Shown one piece after another: positions 1 through 14,100 of a stretch of DNA of 64,000 nucleotides. Source of the stretch: Bugula neritina (Eukaryota > Bryozoa > Gymnolaemata > Cheilostomatida > Bugulidae); contig OZ037767.1 in the NCBI GenBank assembly GCA_964035545.1, positions 423,001-487,000 of the forward strand. Reading direction: 5' to 3'. The position numbers and the translations under genes were made by a program. How positions within the stretch are numbered: position 1 is the first letter of the stretch; each line of letters begins with the position of its first letter. Below the pieces are notes generated by a model, which worked only from the letters and a program-made list of their open reading frames with translations, did not search any database and was not told the DNA's origin.

Positions 1-1
1 T

Positions 2-1481
2 ACTTCTAATAGAATTACACAGGAAGCTCTTCGGGCGTTGAGTCCTGGACTTATTAAAAACAAGACCCTGGAGATTCTCAAGGTAACATCTGTTTATGTG
101 TCAGCATGTATGTGTCAGTATATATGTGTGTCAGTATGTATGTGTCAGTATATATGTGTCAGTATGTATGTGTCAGTATGTATGTGTCAGTATGTATGTG
201 TCAGTATGTATGTGTCAGTATGTATGTGTCAGTATATATGTGTCAGTATGTATGTGTCAGTATATATGTGTCAGTATGTATGTGTCAGTATGTATGTGTC
301 AGTATATATGTGTCAGTATGTATGTGTCAGTATATATGTGTCAGTATGCATGTGTAAGTAGCAGCATAGCTACACTTTAATAAAATGCTTACATGTCTAG
401 AAAATTATTTTGTTTTACCTAAAATTGATTGATTGATTGATTGATTTATTACATATCACAAACATGACAACACGTTGCAAAATTCAGTGTAAATACTGGC
501 TATAATAAGTAGGAATGAACAAAAATAAGAGAAAAAATCAAAACTCTGTTGGATTATTTAAAATAAAAGCTCATTTAAAGTATTTACAAGATGTCGCAAG
601 AAGCTATCTCTGCCCCATGCCCCTCTATATTTTATGGTTCGATATCTTCCAGAAGGGCATTGACTAAGAAAGTTATTGATGAAATGGTCATTGTCTGTTA
701 TATATTTGATGGCAAGTTCTTTAGTGAGTTTCTGAATTAGTTGATGCTATATTATTTAAAAAAGAAGTTGCAATAATTTTTTTTGCACCTGAGTGTAAAC
801 AAACATACTATATACTACAGATAGAGAAGTGTAAACAAACATACTATATACTACAGGTAAGGAAGTGTAAACAAACATACTATATACTACAGGTAGGGAA
901 GTGTAAACAAACATACTATATACTACAGGTAGGGAAGTGTAAACAAACATACTATATACTACAGGTAGGGAAGTGTAAACAAACATACTATATACTACAG
1001 GTAGGGAAGTGTAAACAAACATACTATATACTACAGGTAGGGAAGTGTAAACAAACATACTATATACTACAGGTAGGGAAGTGTAAACAAACATACTATA
1101 TACTACAGGTAGGGAAGTGTAAACAAACATACTATATACTACAGGTAGGGAAGTGTAAACAAACATACTATATACTACAGGTAGGGAAGTGTAAACAAAC
1201 ATACTATATACTACAGGTAGGGAAGTGTAAACAAACATACTATATACTACAGGTAGGGAAGTGTAAACAAACATACTATATACTACAGGTAGGGAAGAAT
1301 CCTATTACTAGCAACGGAGTATTTGAGTTTCTGGTGAAGCTCAAGTTTCTGGAGTTGTCATCTCGTATTGTCCTTCCGAGTCTCAAGACAATAGATTTCA
1401 GTGTAAGTTATTGTTTTTCATTTTGATGTTCCGTCATGTTCACATAATATTTATTCAAACACAAGCTGTACATTGTTAGTG

Positions 1482-1527
<46 letters not shown>

Positions 1528-3014
1528 TACTGTACGTGTGTTATTTTAGGATATTATTGTATCTCGGGAAGTCATCAAACTGCACGACAGTATAGCCAGA
1601 AGTTATCCTAATATAAAGTTTATATTTGGATTTATCCCCCTTGACATGCCTGCCCAACCTGTAACCAAGCAACATCACACCAATCTCACGAGTAAACAAG
1701 CGCGTGACATACTTTATCAAGTTATAAAAGGGCTGGGTTTGACACCCGAACATGTCCTGCCGAAGAACCCCGACACACGCTGGCAGGTTTTACCGCTGAA
1801 AGACACGTTACAGGTGAGTTATGTTTATGCTAGTGTAGTTATTATAACTTTCATTGGCACACATTTTACTCAGTGAGTCATAACGTTCTAGCTGACACAT
1901 TCAGTAATTAGCTGACACAGTGAGTCAAAACCTTTAAGTATACTCTGACTAGTGTATATTACTCAGGCTATGAGTATACCCTGACTACTGTATATTACTC
2001 AGACTATGAGTGTACCCCTTACTAGTGTATATTACTCAGGCTATGAGTATACCCTGACTACTGTATATTACTCAGGCTATGAGTATACCCTGACTACTGT
2101 ATATTACTCAGACTATGAGTATACTCTGACTACTGTATATTACTCAGGCTATGAGTGTACCCCTTACTAGTGTATATTACTCAGACTATGAGTATACCCC
2201 TTACTAGTGTATATTACTCAGGCTATGAGTGTACCCCTTACTAGTGTATATTACTCAGGCTATGAGTATACCCTTACTAGTGTATATTACTCAGACTATG
2301 AGTATACCCCTTACTACTGTATATTACTCAGACTATGAGTGTACCCCTTACTAGTGTATATTACTCAGGCTATGAGTATACCCCTTACTAGTGTATATTA
2401 CTCAGGCTATGAGTGTACCCCTTACTACTGTATATTACTCAGACTATGAGTGTACCCCTTACTAGTGTATATTACTCAGGCTATGAGTATACCCCTTACT
2501 AGCGTATATTACTCAGGCTATGAGTGTACCCCTTACTAGTGTATATTACTCAGGCTATGAGTGTACCCCTTACTACTGTATATTACTCAGGCTATGAGTG
2601 TACCCCTTACTAGTGTATATTACTCAGGCTATGAGTGTACCCCTTACTACTGTATATTACTCAGGCTATGAGTGTACCCCTGACCAGTGGCGCTATAGAT
2701 CTGATATTACAGAAGATTCATATTGATGGTACAGTACGACCCAGGTATGTTATGATAACTCCTACTAACAATATATATTCAACTAAGCACAATGTAATAT
2801 ATAATTATATATAATATAATATGTAACTCATTGTATGGCAGAATATCTGATAGTTTATGATATACTGGAATATTATCTTGGTTACCCAGTACTTGTGCAG
2901 ATTGAATATAATATACTTTCAATGCCACTGGTTGACTGTTTTAGTGAGATACTTTCCAGCAAAGACAAAATGAAATGCCGCAGCATCTTTCACCATACTG
3001 GCAAAGTTTGTTGA
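2..3014 (+). CDS. LRRC74-like leucine-rich repeat protein, 3' part
   Basis: Partial gene entering from the left edge. Exons 2-82, 1289-1402, 1550-1813, 2665-2744 and 2945-3014 (stop TGA); all junctions are GT-AG and phases close (0,0,0,2). The protein has a ribonuclease-inhibitor-type LRR: LEILKVGKNPITSNG is a classic repeat core, followed by a capping segment (SLKTIDFS, then PNIKFIFGF) and a C-terminal helical tail of about 90 aa that resembles the degenerate EF-hand-like tail of LRRC74 proteins. The family assignment rests on this pattern and is inference; LRRC34-like is the alternative. The function is unknown; such LRRs normally bind proteins. The last exon (SEILSSKDKMKC to the stop) is the weakest part: reading through the donor at 2745 instead would give a different short tail. 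Two of the three introns that are spanned by arrays have arrays that copy the acceptor. Confidence 0.6.
96..356. repeat. minisatellite, about 14-bp unit (TATGTGTCAG core)
   Basis: Tandem array starting 13 nt after the donor at 83 in the LRRC74-like gene. It does not contain exon sequence. It creates long open frames in three registers that are not genes. Confidence 0.95.
357..795. other. unique intronic sequence
   Basis: Remaining part of the first visible intron of the LRRC74-like gene. It is AT-rich, with a short GATT tetranucleotide run at about 427-446. I see no other feature. Confidence 0.7.
790..1300 (+). repeat. 36-bp minisatellite copying the exon 2 acceptor
   Basis: About 13 copies. 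Each copy ends TATATACTACAG and continues GTAGGGAAG, which are the intron end and the first 9 nt of the exon starting at 1289. The real acceptor is the last copy; the upstream copies are near-perfect decoys. Confidence 0.95.
1484..1522. repeat. (TA)n microsatellite
   Basis: Pure dinucleotide run just upstream of the acceptor at 1548-1549. Confidence 0.95.
1944..2682 (+). repeat. 36-bp minisatellite copying the exon 4 acceptor
   Basis: About 20 copies of TATATTACTCAG followed by GCTATGAGTGTACCCC. This is the intron 3' end plus the first 16 or so nt of the exon that begins at 2665. Copies vary at a few positions (GTG/ATA, TAGTG/TACTG). Confidence 0.95.
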
Positions 3015-3704
3015 AATATCAGGCAGTTCACTTCCCGATGCTGCATACAGAATGCTGACACTATATACTGACACTATATACCGACACTATATACTGACAC
3101 TATATACTGACACTATATACCGACACTATATACTGACACTATATACTGACACTATATACTGACACTATATACTGACACTATATACTGACACTATATACTG
3201 ACACTATATACCGACACTATATACTGACACTATATACAGAGTGCTGTGACTAATAACTATTTTATTTTCATCAATATATAACATGCAAAGATAAAAATAT
3301 CGTTAGATTATCAGCAACAAATATTATTTAAATATAAAAAATTTGAAGGTTGTTGAAAAGAGCACCTGTTACGGAAGTTAAAATCAAACACATGACGAGG
3401 CAGCAAGAAAGTTTGCCTAATTATGATAAAATTCTAATTTATTGCTACAGTAAACTATTTCTCCCTCGTAATTATGTTAAGCAATAGTATTATTCAGTGT
3501 ATTATGGGAAATAAAAAATCTAACAATAAAATAATTATTAATTTTCTTGATGACTAAAAATATAAAAACGTGAATAAGTTTCCTATCCCTGTAAGAGTTG
3601 CCGTACCACAACTCTCAGAGGAGTAATACGAGTGTTGTTTGACTATCTCTGTGCATAGCTGAAAAGGTTGGCGTAGTAATACAGGATATAGAGATGTGAG
3701 GTGG
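3015..3704. other. convergent 3' UTR region
   Basis: Lies between the stop of the LRRC74-like gene (+) and the stop of PSME4 (-). It holds a 14-bp array (ACTGACACTATATA) at about 3056-3236. Candidate poly(A) signals are AATAAA at 3510-3515 and 3525-3530 on + and AATAAA at 3443-3438 on -. The two transcripts would therefore overlap at their 3' ends. The poly(A) assignments are inference from the hexamer only. Confidence 0.5.
3056..3236. repeat. 14-bp minisatellite in the 3' UTR
   Basis: About 12 copies of ACTGACACTATATA, with some ACCGACA variants, 42 nt after the LRRC74-like stop codon. Confidence 0.95.
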
Positions 3705-5129
3705 CTAGGCATAGTAACTGGGAGACACAAGGAGATTGGTGAGCACCACCAGCTGGTCATCCGTGAACTTCTGCTTATGGTCCATCCAGTTGTCGTGGTG
3801 AGTCCGTTTAAACTCTGAGAGCACGTCCTTCACTGTTTTCTACACAACAGATTATGAGTCAAGCATAATTAAATGACCACGTGGGCTAGCGTTCAAAGAA
3901 ACACAAATTAGTAGACATGTGACGTTCAATTTCTTCATTTTCAAAAATTTGAATCTTATTCTCATTTAAACTGAAAAAGTTGAGGAAAATTTCGCGACAG
4001 AATTTGCCAACAGAAGATAAGTACCTGGACAGGCTGAGGGTCATGGACGTGTGCACTGAGTATCATGAGTAACTCCGGTATAAAGTTTGGTACGTCATAC
4101 GGATACGCCCGCACTACAGCACCTAGCCCTAGCAGCCCAGTGTGGCATTGCTGCAATCTCTCAGATTTATTGTTCTTAGATTTCAGTTTGACATCCGCCA
4201 ACCTCTTAAAATGTTTCTGTAAGACGAGATGAGATAACTCTAGTATATAATATAATATACTATAATCTAATACAACTCTCTTACTAGTAATATCTAATAT
4301 AATATAATATAATACAACTCTCTTACTAGTAATATATAATAGAATATAATATAACACAACTCTCTCACTAGTAATATATAATATAATATAATATAATACA
4401 ACTCTCTCACTAGTAATATATAATATAATATAATATAATACAACTCTCTCACTAGTAATATATAATATAATATAATATAATTCAACTCTCTCACTAGTAA
4501 TATATAATATAATATAATATAATACAACTCTCTTACTAGTAATATCTAATATAATATAATATAATATAATATAATACAACTCTCTCACTAGTAATATATA
4601 ATATAATATAATATAATATAACTCTCTCACTAGTAATATATAATATAATATAATATATAATATAATTCAACTCTCTCACTAGTAATATATAATATAATAT
4701 AATTCAACTCTCTCACTAGTAATATATAATATAATATAATATAATATAATTCAACTCTCTCACTAGTAATATGCCGTCATCAAGCTTGAAGAAGCGACAC
4801 TGAATCCCTCCACTCAGTGTGGTGGCTGCCGCCAGTTTCACTTCTAACCGCTCATCGGAGAGGAGATGTACGACGATATCCTGTATCTGCGAGGTGTAGT
4901 CTGAAAGCGTGAACTGATTGAGGAATATCATGGGTTGGAGCAGCTCCAACACGGTGGTGCGTGCGTGCCATGACTCCAGGCCAATCGCCTCCTGAAATAG
5001 TAATCAACACATAAGACTTGCACCTAGAACATGCGTTAGAGGGTACAAATACAAGAGAGAGGGGGAGAGAGAGAGAGAGGGGGGAGGGAGAGAGAGGGGG
5101 AGAGAGAGGGAGGGGGAGAGAGAGGGGGG

Positions 5130-5176
<47 letters not shown>

Positions 5177-8100
5177 GGAGAGAGAGGGGGAGAGAGAGAG
5201 GGAGGGGGCGGGGGTAGACGTACCTTTATGACGTGTATGAAGTCAGACACTAGCTCCTGAGGTAGCAGCGTTTTACTCATGTACTTGACGGCATTCTGAG
5301 CAAGAGAACGTAACTCCGGGTCACTGTAGTTAGCTGTATGCGGGCAAATCTACCAACCATACACACAGTATACCATATCACAGTGTATCATATCACAGTA
5401 TATCATATCACAGTATATCATATCACAGTGTATCATATCACAGTGTATCATATCAACACTATATCATATCAACACTATATCATATCACAGTATATCATAT
5501 CATAGTATATCATATCAACACTATATCATATCAACACTATATCATATCAACACTATATCATATCACAGTATATCATATCACAGTGTATCATATCAACACT
5601 ATATCATATCACAGTATATCATATCACAGTATATCATATCACAGTGTATCATATCACAGTATATCATATCACAGTATATCATATCACAGTGTATCATATC
5701 ACAGTGTATCATATCACAGTATATCATATCACAGTATATCATATCACAGTGTATCATATCATATCAGACTAGGCTGAGACTCACAATGGGTATAAACTTG
5801 AGGATCTCAGGAGTCCATTTCTGGTACATTGTGTATCTCTCAAAGTTGGAGTGTAACCATGACAACACTACAACACGTTAGAGTGATACTGTAACCATGA
5901 CAACACTACAACACGTTAGAGTAATACTGTAACCATAACAACACGTTAGAGTAATACTGTAACCATGACAACACTATACACTGAGCCCAACCTGTTTTGA
6001 ATATCAACTTCTTCCTGCTATTCTCCGACCGTTCTTCAACCTCCATGTTAGTTTCCAGCTCCAAGACCTCTATGGCCGCCAGGGCACTGCTCACAACACC
6101 CAGGGTCGACTCCTCACTAGAGGGCGTGTCCTTGCCACTAGTGGGTGTGTCCAAGCCACTGGTGGGCGTGGCCAAGCCAGTGACAGGCGTGGCTGCGTTA
6201 CTGTCACTGTCAGAGGTTGCACCTAGCTCCTTATCCGTACTCTCCTCGAGCTCTTTGACTAGAGGCAGCACGCTGTTGATGAGGTCAGCTCTGTTGGGGT
6301 TGTGCCAGCAGTGTTTGTCCACGTAGGGAATATCAAATATGTAGCAGGAGCAGAGCACGCTACAAGAGAGGAGTTACCAATACTAATATATGCTACAGTG
6401 TAGTCAGTGTAGTCACATGTCACACTCATGACCCTAAACTGACCTTCCCAGCCTCGTTCTGATGGACTTGAATGGACAGGCCAGCCTCTCTTTGATCAAC
6501 TCCGTGGTATACGCATTCAGTTCCGGTATTCTCCACTGCTGCTGGCCGAGAGCCGCCTGCAGGAAGTAGAGACGAGAAGACGTCTGCAGGGACGTGGCGC
6601 TGGATGAGTCATGGTCCACAGTCTGTACTTCCTCTAAGAGAAACTGGTAGAGTCGGTAGAGCTTCTTCGGCTCTCTATCTTCCTGTTTATATATAATACT
6701 ACAGTGTGACTATACAACACTAGTACATACTACAGTGTGACTATACAATACTAGGATATACTACAGTGTGACTATACAATACTAGTATATACTACAGTGT
6801 GACTATACAATACTAGTATACACTACAGTGTGACTATACAATACTAGTATATACTACAGTGTGACTATACAATACTAGTATATACTACAGTGTGACTATA
6901 CAATACTAGTATATACTACAGTGTGACTATACAATACTAGTGCACACTCACACAGCACGTTGCTATGGACGTTCCCCAGTGAGTTATGGCCTCGTCAGAC
7001 ACGTTAGTGATGGCTTTCTTTACCGTAGGCAATAGCCAATCAAATAGCTCATTCATCTACAACACATCACATCCTGTGCATCTCCCGTGTATATCACGAC
7101 ATATATAACATGCTGAACTCTGATTGGCTGAAGACTGACCTGGCTGAAAGACCAGTACTTTGACCCTCTCACCACTCCGGCCACAAACTCTGCCACAAGA
7201 CGCTGCCGACTAGACTCTGTCAGGTGGTCCGTGTCTGACTGCAGCTTTGCTATTGCTGCCTTACAGCACTCCACTATCGCTGGCCCATAATTCCTTGCTA
7301 GCGCCTGAAATAAACAGCAGGAAGGTATGACAACTCTGCATACAAGAACTCTTGGAGGGTTCAGTGTTTCAGGATAGAATAGACTGAGCACCTTGAAGAA
7401 GGAGTAGGTTGAGTTGCTGAACTTGTCCTTTTCGCGGTCCTGCAAGGAGAGGTACTTGAACAGAGTCAAGGTGAAGGTCGCGTCTGAGAAACAAGTGTAG
7501 ATCAGCCTCTGTACTTCCGGCAACTCACTCGGGGACGGGGGAGGGTGACTCCGCGTTATGGGAACTTTACTGCAATACACATTTGTATACACTACTAACT
7601 ACATGTATACACTACTAACTACATGTATACACTACTAACTACATGTATACAATACTAACTACATGTATACAATACTAACTACATGTATACACTACTAACT
7701 ACGTGTATACAATACTAACTACGTGTATACAATACTAACTACATGTATACAATACTAACTACGTGTATACACTACTAACTACGTGTATACAATACTAACT
7801 ACGTGTATACACTACTAACTACGTGTATACAATACTAACTACATGTATACAATACTAACTACATGTATACACTACTAACTACATGTATACACTACTAACT
7901 ACATGTATACAATACTAACTACATGTATACACTACTAACTACATGTATACACTACTAACTACATGTATACAATACTAACTACGTGTATACAATACCAACT
8001 ACGTGTATACACTACCAACTACATGTATACACTACTAACTACGTGTATACACTACTAAATACGTGTATACTCTACTAACTACGTGTATACACTACTAACT

Positions 8101-11100
8101 ACGTGTATACACTACTAACTACGTGTATACAATACTAACTACGTGTATACACTACTAACTACGTGTATACACTACTAACTACGTGTATACACTACTAACT
8201 ACGTGTATACACTACTAACTACGTGTATACACTACTAACTACGTGTATACACTACTAACTACGTGTATACACTACTAACTACGTGTATACACTACTAACT
8301 ACGTGTATACACTACTAACTACGTGTATACACTACTAACTACGTGTATACAATACCAACTACGTGTATACACTAATAACTACATGTATACACTACTAACT
8401 ACGTGTATACAATACCAACTACAGTGCTACCAACTCACTCTGGCCAGTGCTTACATCCCCAATACGTCTTCTCAACAAAGTTAGTCTCCGCCCACTTCTC
8501 CTCTGTATCTGGCACGTTGTTGGGATCGTACTGTAGAGCTGTGTAACCTTTGAACTCTGTACTGGCCACATACTCCTTAGGGTGTTTCCCTTTGTGATGG
8601 AAGAGAATTCCTGTCACTACCCCAATAGCCAGCTAAACAAATGTATTACATATATTATACCTGTACTACATATATTATACCTGTATTACATATATTATAC
8701 CTGTATTACATATACTATACCTGTACTACATATACTATACCTGTATTCCATATATTATACCTGTATTACATATATTATACCTGTATTACATATATTATAC
8801 CTGTATTACATATATTATACCTGTATTACATATACTATACCTGTATTACATATACTATACCTGTATTCCATATATTATACCTGTATTACATATATTATAC
8901 CTGTATTACATATATTATACCTGTATTACATATATTATACCTGTACTACATATATTATACTTGTACTACATGTACTATACCTGTATTCCATATATTATAC
9001 CTGTATTACATATATTATACCTGCACTATATATATTATACCTGTACTACATATATTATACCTTTCTAACTGATACAGCATCATCTATTAGACTCCTAGAG
9101 AAAAGATCAACTTCCTGTACAGTTGGGTCAAGGTCATTTCTTTGAAGGAAAGCCACTAACTCCATCGCAAACTCTTTGTGTTTCCATTGTCTGTCATGTG
9201 ATAATATACATTGTAATACACTGTAATACGCTGTAACACACTGTAATACATTGTAATACACAGTAATACACAGTAATACACTGTAATACACTGTAATACG
9301 CTGTAATACACTGTAATACGCTGTAATACACAGTAATACACTGTAATACACAGTAATACACTGTAATACGCTGTAATACACTGTAATACACAGTAATACA
9401 CTGTAATACACAGTAATACACTGTAATACGCTGTAATACACTGTAACCCACTGTAATACACTACATACTATAATAGGAGTAATACAACTCACAACACGTC
9501 TGCATGTATCAGTGACATCAGCTCATCTCTAAGTTCCACAAACATTCCTCTATACTTCTCAGTACGGACTCTGGCAGCACTCTCTCCCGCTGCCAGATCC
9601 AACTCTACACGCTGACTCAGTTTACTCTGGATGACTTGAGCGGCTGACTTTGACCCCTCAGTGACCTTGAGTTTATTCATATGAAAACACTAGTTGTCTA
9701 TAATGTTGATTATATATAATTCCATACACATGGCTGAAAGGGGATTAACTACTAATTCACAATAGGCCTACTGCATACAATAGAATAAGGGAGTAACACA
9801 AATGAGAGTATACAGCACCAGGGGGCAGTGCATTCACAGGAAATGTGAAGAACTCACAGGAAATGTGAAGTACTCACAGGAAATGTGAAGTACTCAGAGG
9901 AAATGTGAAGTACTCAGAGGAAATGTGAAGTACTCACAGGAAATGTGAAGTACTCACAGGAAATGTGAAGAACTCACAGGAAATGTGAAGTACTCACAGG
10001 AAATGTGAAGTACTCACAGGAAATGTGAAGTACTCACAGGAAATGTGAAGTACTCACAGGAAATGTGAAGTACTCACAGGAAATGTGAAGTACTCACAGG
10101 AAATGTGAAGTACTCACAGGAAATGTGAAGAACTCACAGGAAATGTGAAGTACTCACAGGAAATGTGAAGTACTCACAGGAAATGTGAAGTGGTTGGTCT
10201 CGTAGTGCTTCTCTATCTTCTTGATGATTTTGTCTACGAGTAGTTGTATGTTGGGCTTCTCGCTGTGCTGCGCCTGAATGATTGCCGGCCAGAGCTGTCG
10301 CTGTACGACCGTGTCTCTGAGGACAGCTAGGGAGTAGTAGGGGCTGGTCATACTGCCCTCCGCATTGTACACCAGACCCAGGGCCCCCTGGCAACAGAAG
10401 AATAGAGTATTATATAGTACTATACTGTAGTATTGTATGTATAATACTATACTGTAGTATTGTATATATAATACTATACTGTAGTATTGTATATATAATA
10501 CTATACTGTAGTATTGTATGTATAATACTATACTGTAGTATTGTATATATAATACTATACTGTAGTATTGTATGTACAGTACTATACTGTAGTATTGTAT
10601 GTATAATACTATACTGTAGTATTGTATGTATAGTACTATACTGTAGTATTGTATGTATAGTACTATACTGTAGTATTGTATGTATAGTACTATACTGTAG
10701 TATTGTATGTATAATACTATACTGTAGTATTGTATGTATAGTACTATACTGTAGTATTGTATATATAATACTATACTGTAGTATTGTTATGTGTACAAAA
10801 TATTGACCTTGAACTGCTCCTCGGTGACCTCTGGGGGCGGAGTTATGAGTAGTTTACATATATCCGGCACAATGACTCTCTGGGAAGACTTAAACTCTTG
10901 GAAACACTTTGCCAGCACTCTGCGTGACATGCTTTGGACCTGTATTACACAGTATAGAGTATGTATTACACAGTATAGAGTATGTATTACACAGTATAGA
11001 GTAGGTATTACACAGTATAGAGTAGGTATTACACAGTATAGAGTATGTATTACACAGTATAGAGTATGTATTACACAGTATAGAGTATGTATTACACAGT

Positions 11101-14100
11101 ATAGAGTATGTATTACACAGTATAGAGTATGTATTACACAGTATAGAGTATGTATTACACAGTATAGAGTATGTATTACACAGTATAGAGTATGTATTAC
11201 ACAGTATAGAGTATGTATTACACAGTATAGAGTATGTATTACACAGTATAGAGTATGTATTATACATAAACATATATAGAGAGGGAGATGTAGGAAAGGA
11301 AAGACAACTCACATCTTCGTACCGACTTGTAGCTAGCAGTACAAGGTCGTTGTATATTGTGGCGTGAAGCTGAGTGAAGGGGTCAAAGTCTGACTGAAGG
11401 TGAATCATCCTACATAGCTGTACGTATGCACACTCTACGTGTACCATCCTCACCTGACTACCTGCCAGGTGCAGCTGTAATACAGTACAGTATATGCTAT
11501 TACAGTATATTATATGCTATTACAGTATATTATATGTTATTACAGTATATTATATGTTATTACAGTATATTATATGTTATTACAGTATATTATATGTTAT
11601 TACAGTATATTATATGTTATTACAGTATATTATATGTTATTACAGTATATTATATGTTATTACAGTATATTATATGTTATTACAGTATATTATATGTTAT
11701 TACAGTATATTATACGTTATTACAGTATATTATATGTTATTACAGTATACTACAAGTGGATACACTCACAGGGTGCCCCAAAGAGTGTTTAATTGTCTTC
11801 ACATTTTTAGCTCTCTGGTTGACATTCTCAATCTCAACACCAAAGTTGAGAAGGAGGCTGGCGTATATGACAGCGATGATGGAGAGGGGCTTAGCTGAGT
11901 CATCCTTAGACAGCAACCTTACTGTAGACAGTATAGATATAGAATATGAAGTATAAATATAGAATATAAAATATAGAATACATAGCATAAATATAGAATA
12001 TAGAGTATATAATATAGAGTATATAATATAGTATAGAGTATATAATATAGAGTATATAATATAGAGTATAGAGTATAGAATATAGAGTATATAATATAGA
12101 GTATAGAATATAGAGTATATAATATAGAGTATATAATATAGAGTATAGAGTATAGAATATAGAGTATAGAATATAGAGTATATAATATAGAGTATAGAGT
12201 ATAGAATATAGAGTATATAATATAGAGTATATAATATAGTATAGAGTATATAATATAGTGTATAGAGTATATAATATAGAGTATAGAGTATAGAATATAG
12301 AGTATATAGTATAGAGTATAGAATATAGAGTATAGAATATAGAGTATAGAATATAGAGTATAGAATATAGAGTATAAATACCCATTAAAGGATGAATAGT
12401 CTGCATGACTCTGTTTCTAGTATTCTCTCCCTCAAGTGTGACAGTAAATTGAGTTATTCTATGTTGAACCTGGTAACGGGTTGTGTCTACCGTCCCCTCA
12501 CTCTCTCTGCCAACAAAGATCACATGGCTATACTCACTCACAGCACCACACAGACTAGTCATTCCATAGGATAGCCTGAGTAACTCAACACACAACATCA
12601 CACAGAATAGTCATTCCACAGAATAGCCTGAGTAACTCAACTCACAGCACCACACAGAATAGTCATTCCACAGAATAGCCTGAGTAACTCACATGACATG
12701 TGGATCAGACTGGAACGTGGGCAGATACAGCCCGATATTCTTGAGACAATCGGCTATGATTTTTAGTCTGCGCTGCAGATCTTCCCTGCCACAGTCCACA
12801 TTTTCATCCAGGTATTTCAACTCGGGGAGTAAAAACCTGGTGAAAGCGTCCTGAATAGTATTGAGAGCTTCCGAGGTTGGTATGTGCCAGTCAACCGTGA
12901 CTTGAGAGAGCGTGGGGGCAAATCCCCAGTCCTGTTATAAACAAATGTGTGTAGAGTAGAGTAACACTCACTCTGATAGGTGGATATCACGGCGAGGTAT
13001 GTTATACTCACTCTGATAGGTGGATATCACGGCGAGGTATGTTATACTCACTCTGATAGGTGGATATCAAGGCGAGGTATGTTATACTCACTCTGATAGG
13101 TGGATATCACGGCGAGGTATGTTATACTCACTCTGATAGGTGGATATCACGGCGAGGTATGTTATACTCAATCTGATAGGTGGATATCACGGCGAGGTAT
13201 GTTACACTCACTCTGATAGGTGGATATCACGGCGAGGTATGTTATACTCACTCTGATAGGTAGATATTGAGAAAGAGGCTGGTCAAGGTCATGCTCTATA
13301 CTGCGGAGGTCGTTAGGGTAAATGCCCCCGACTGTCTTGATGAACCTCTCTAGAAGGGAACAAGAGAAGAGATGTCCAGTAGTGTTGGTCATGTGCAAAG
13401 TTCTGTCTAGCACCTTGCTGATGTCTTCAGTGTACGGCAGCAACACGCTGCCTGTGACCAGCATACACTGAAATAGAAACAGCACGCAGTCTCAGTGAAT
13501 GACTAGTACTACACCTTACCCACCACCTACTGTTCCCCCTGCTGTAGTAGTACTAGTAGTAGTAGTACTAGTAGTACACTGTGAGCATCAACATCTACAC
13601 ACCTCTGAGATGAGAAGAAGGTTCCAGAGAAGAGCGTTGTCAGGTCTTTCGTCCGTACACACGTCTGCATCTGAATCAAACAGGATATCACTACGCCATC
13701 ACAACAAAAACTGCAACAATTTGATAAGCTGTGAGCACCTCACACTGTTAAGAGTATACAGTACAGAGGAAACAGGATACAGGAAATAGCATAGACTTAC
13801 TGTTGGTGAGATCTAGAATGTTCTTACAGCAGTGAGGTATAATATGAGGGAGTGAAAGGGAAGGCTGAGCCTTCACCATACCATACACAAGAGCGGTGAC
13901 CAACTTGCCAGCCACCAGCACCTCAAACACTCTGTTGGATATGTAGTTCCACACCTTCTCAAACGACAGCTGAAAATATACATCATGTTGTCATACAGCT
14001 GACTCTAGAGCAGTATTAATCTATTAATAGAACAGGATATGATGTAACAGACCTTGAAGAGAGAGCGAGACATCTGCTGGAACAAGGATATGGAGGCTGT

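Noticed and set aside
756-1274. 172-codon repeat protein on the - strand
   Set aside because: Frame through a 36-bp array on the strand opposite the real gene; composition is purely repeat-driven.
4245-10190. CRISPR-like appearance of regular repeats
   Set aside because: Units are contiguous or separated by the same sequence, with no unique spacers, in eukaryotic introns.
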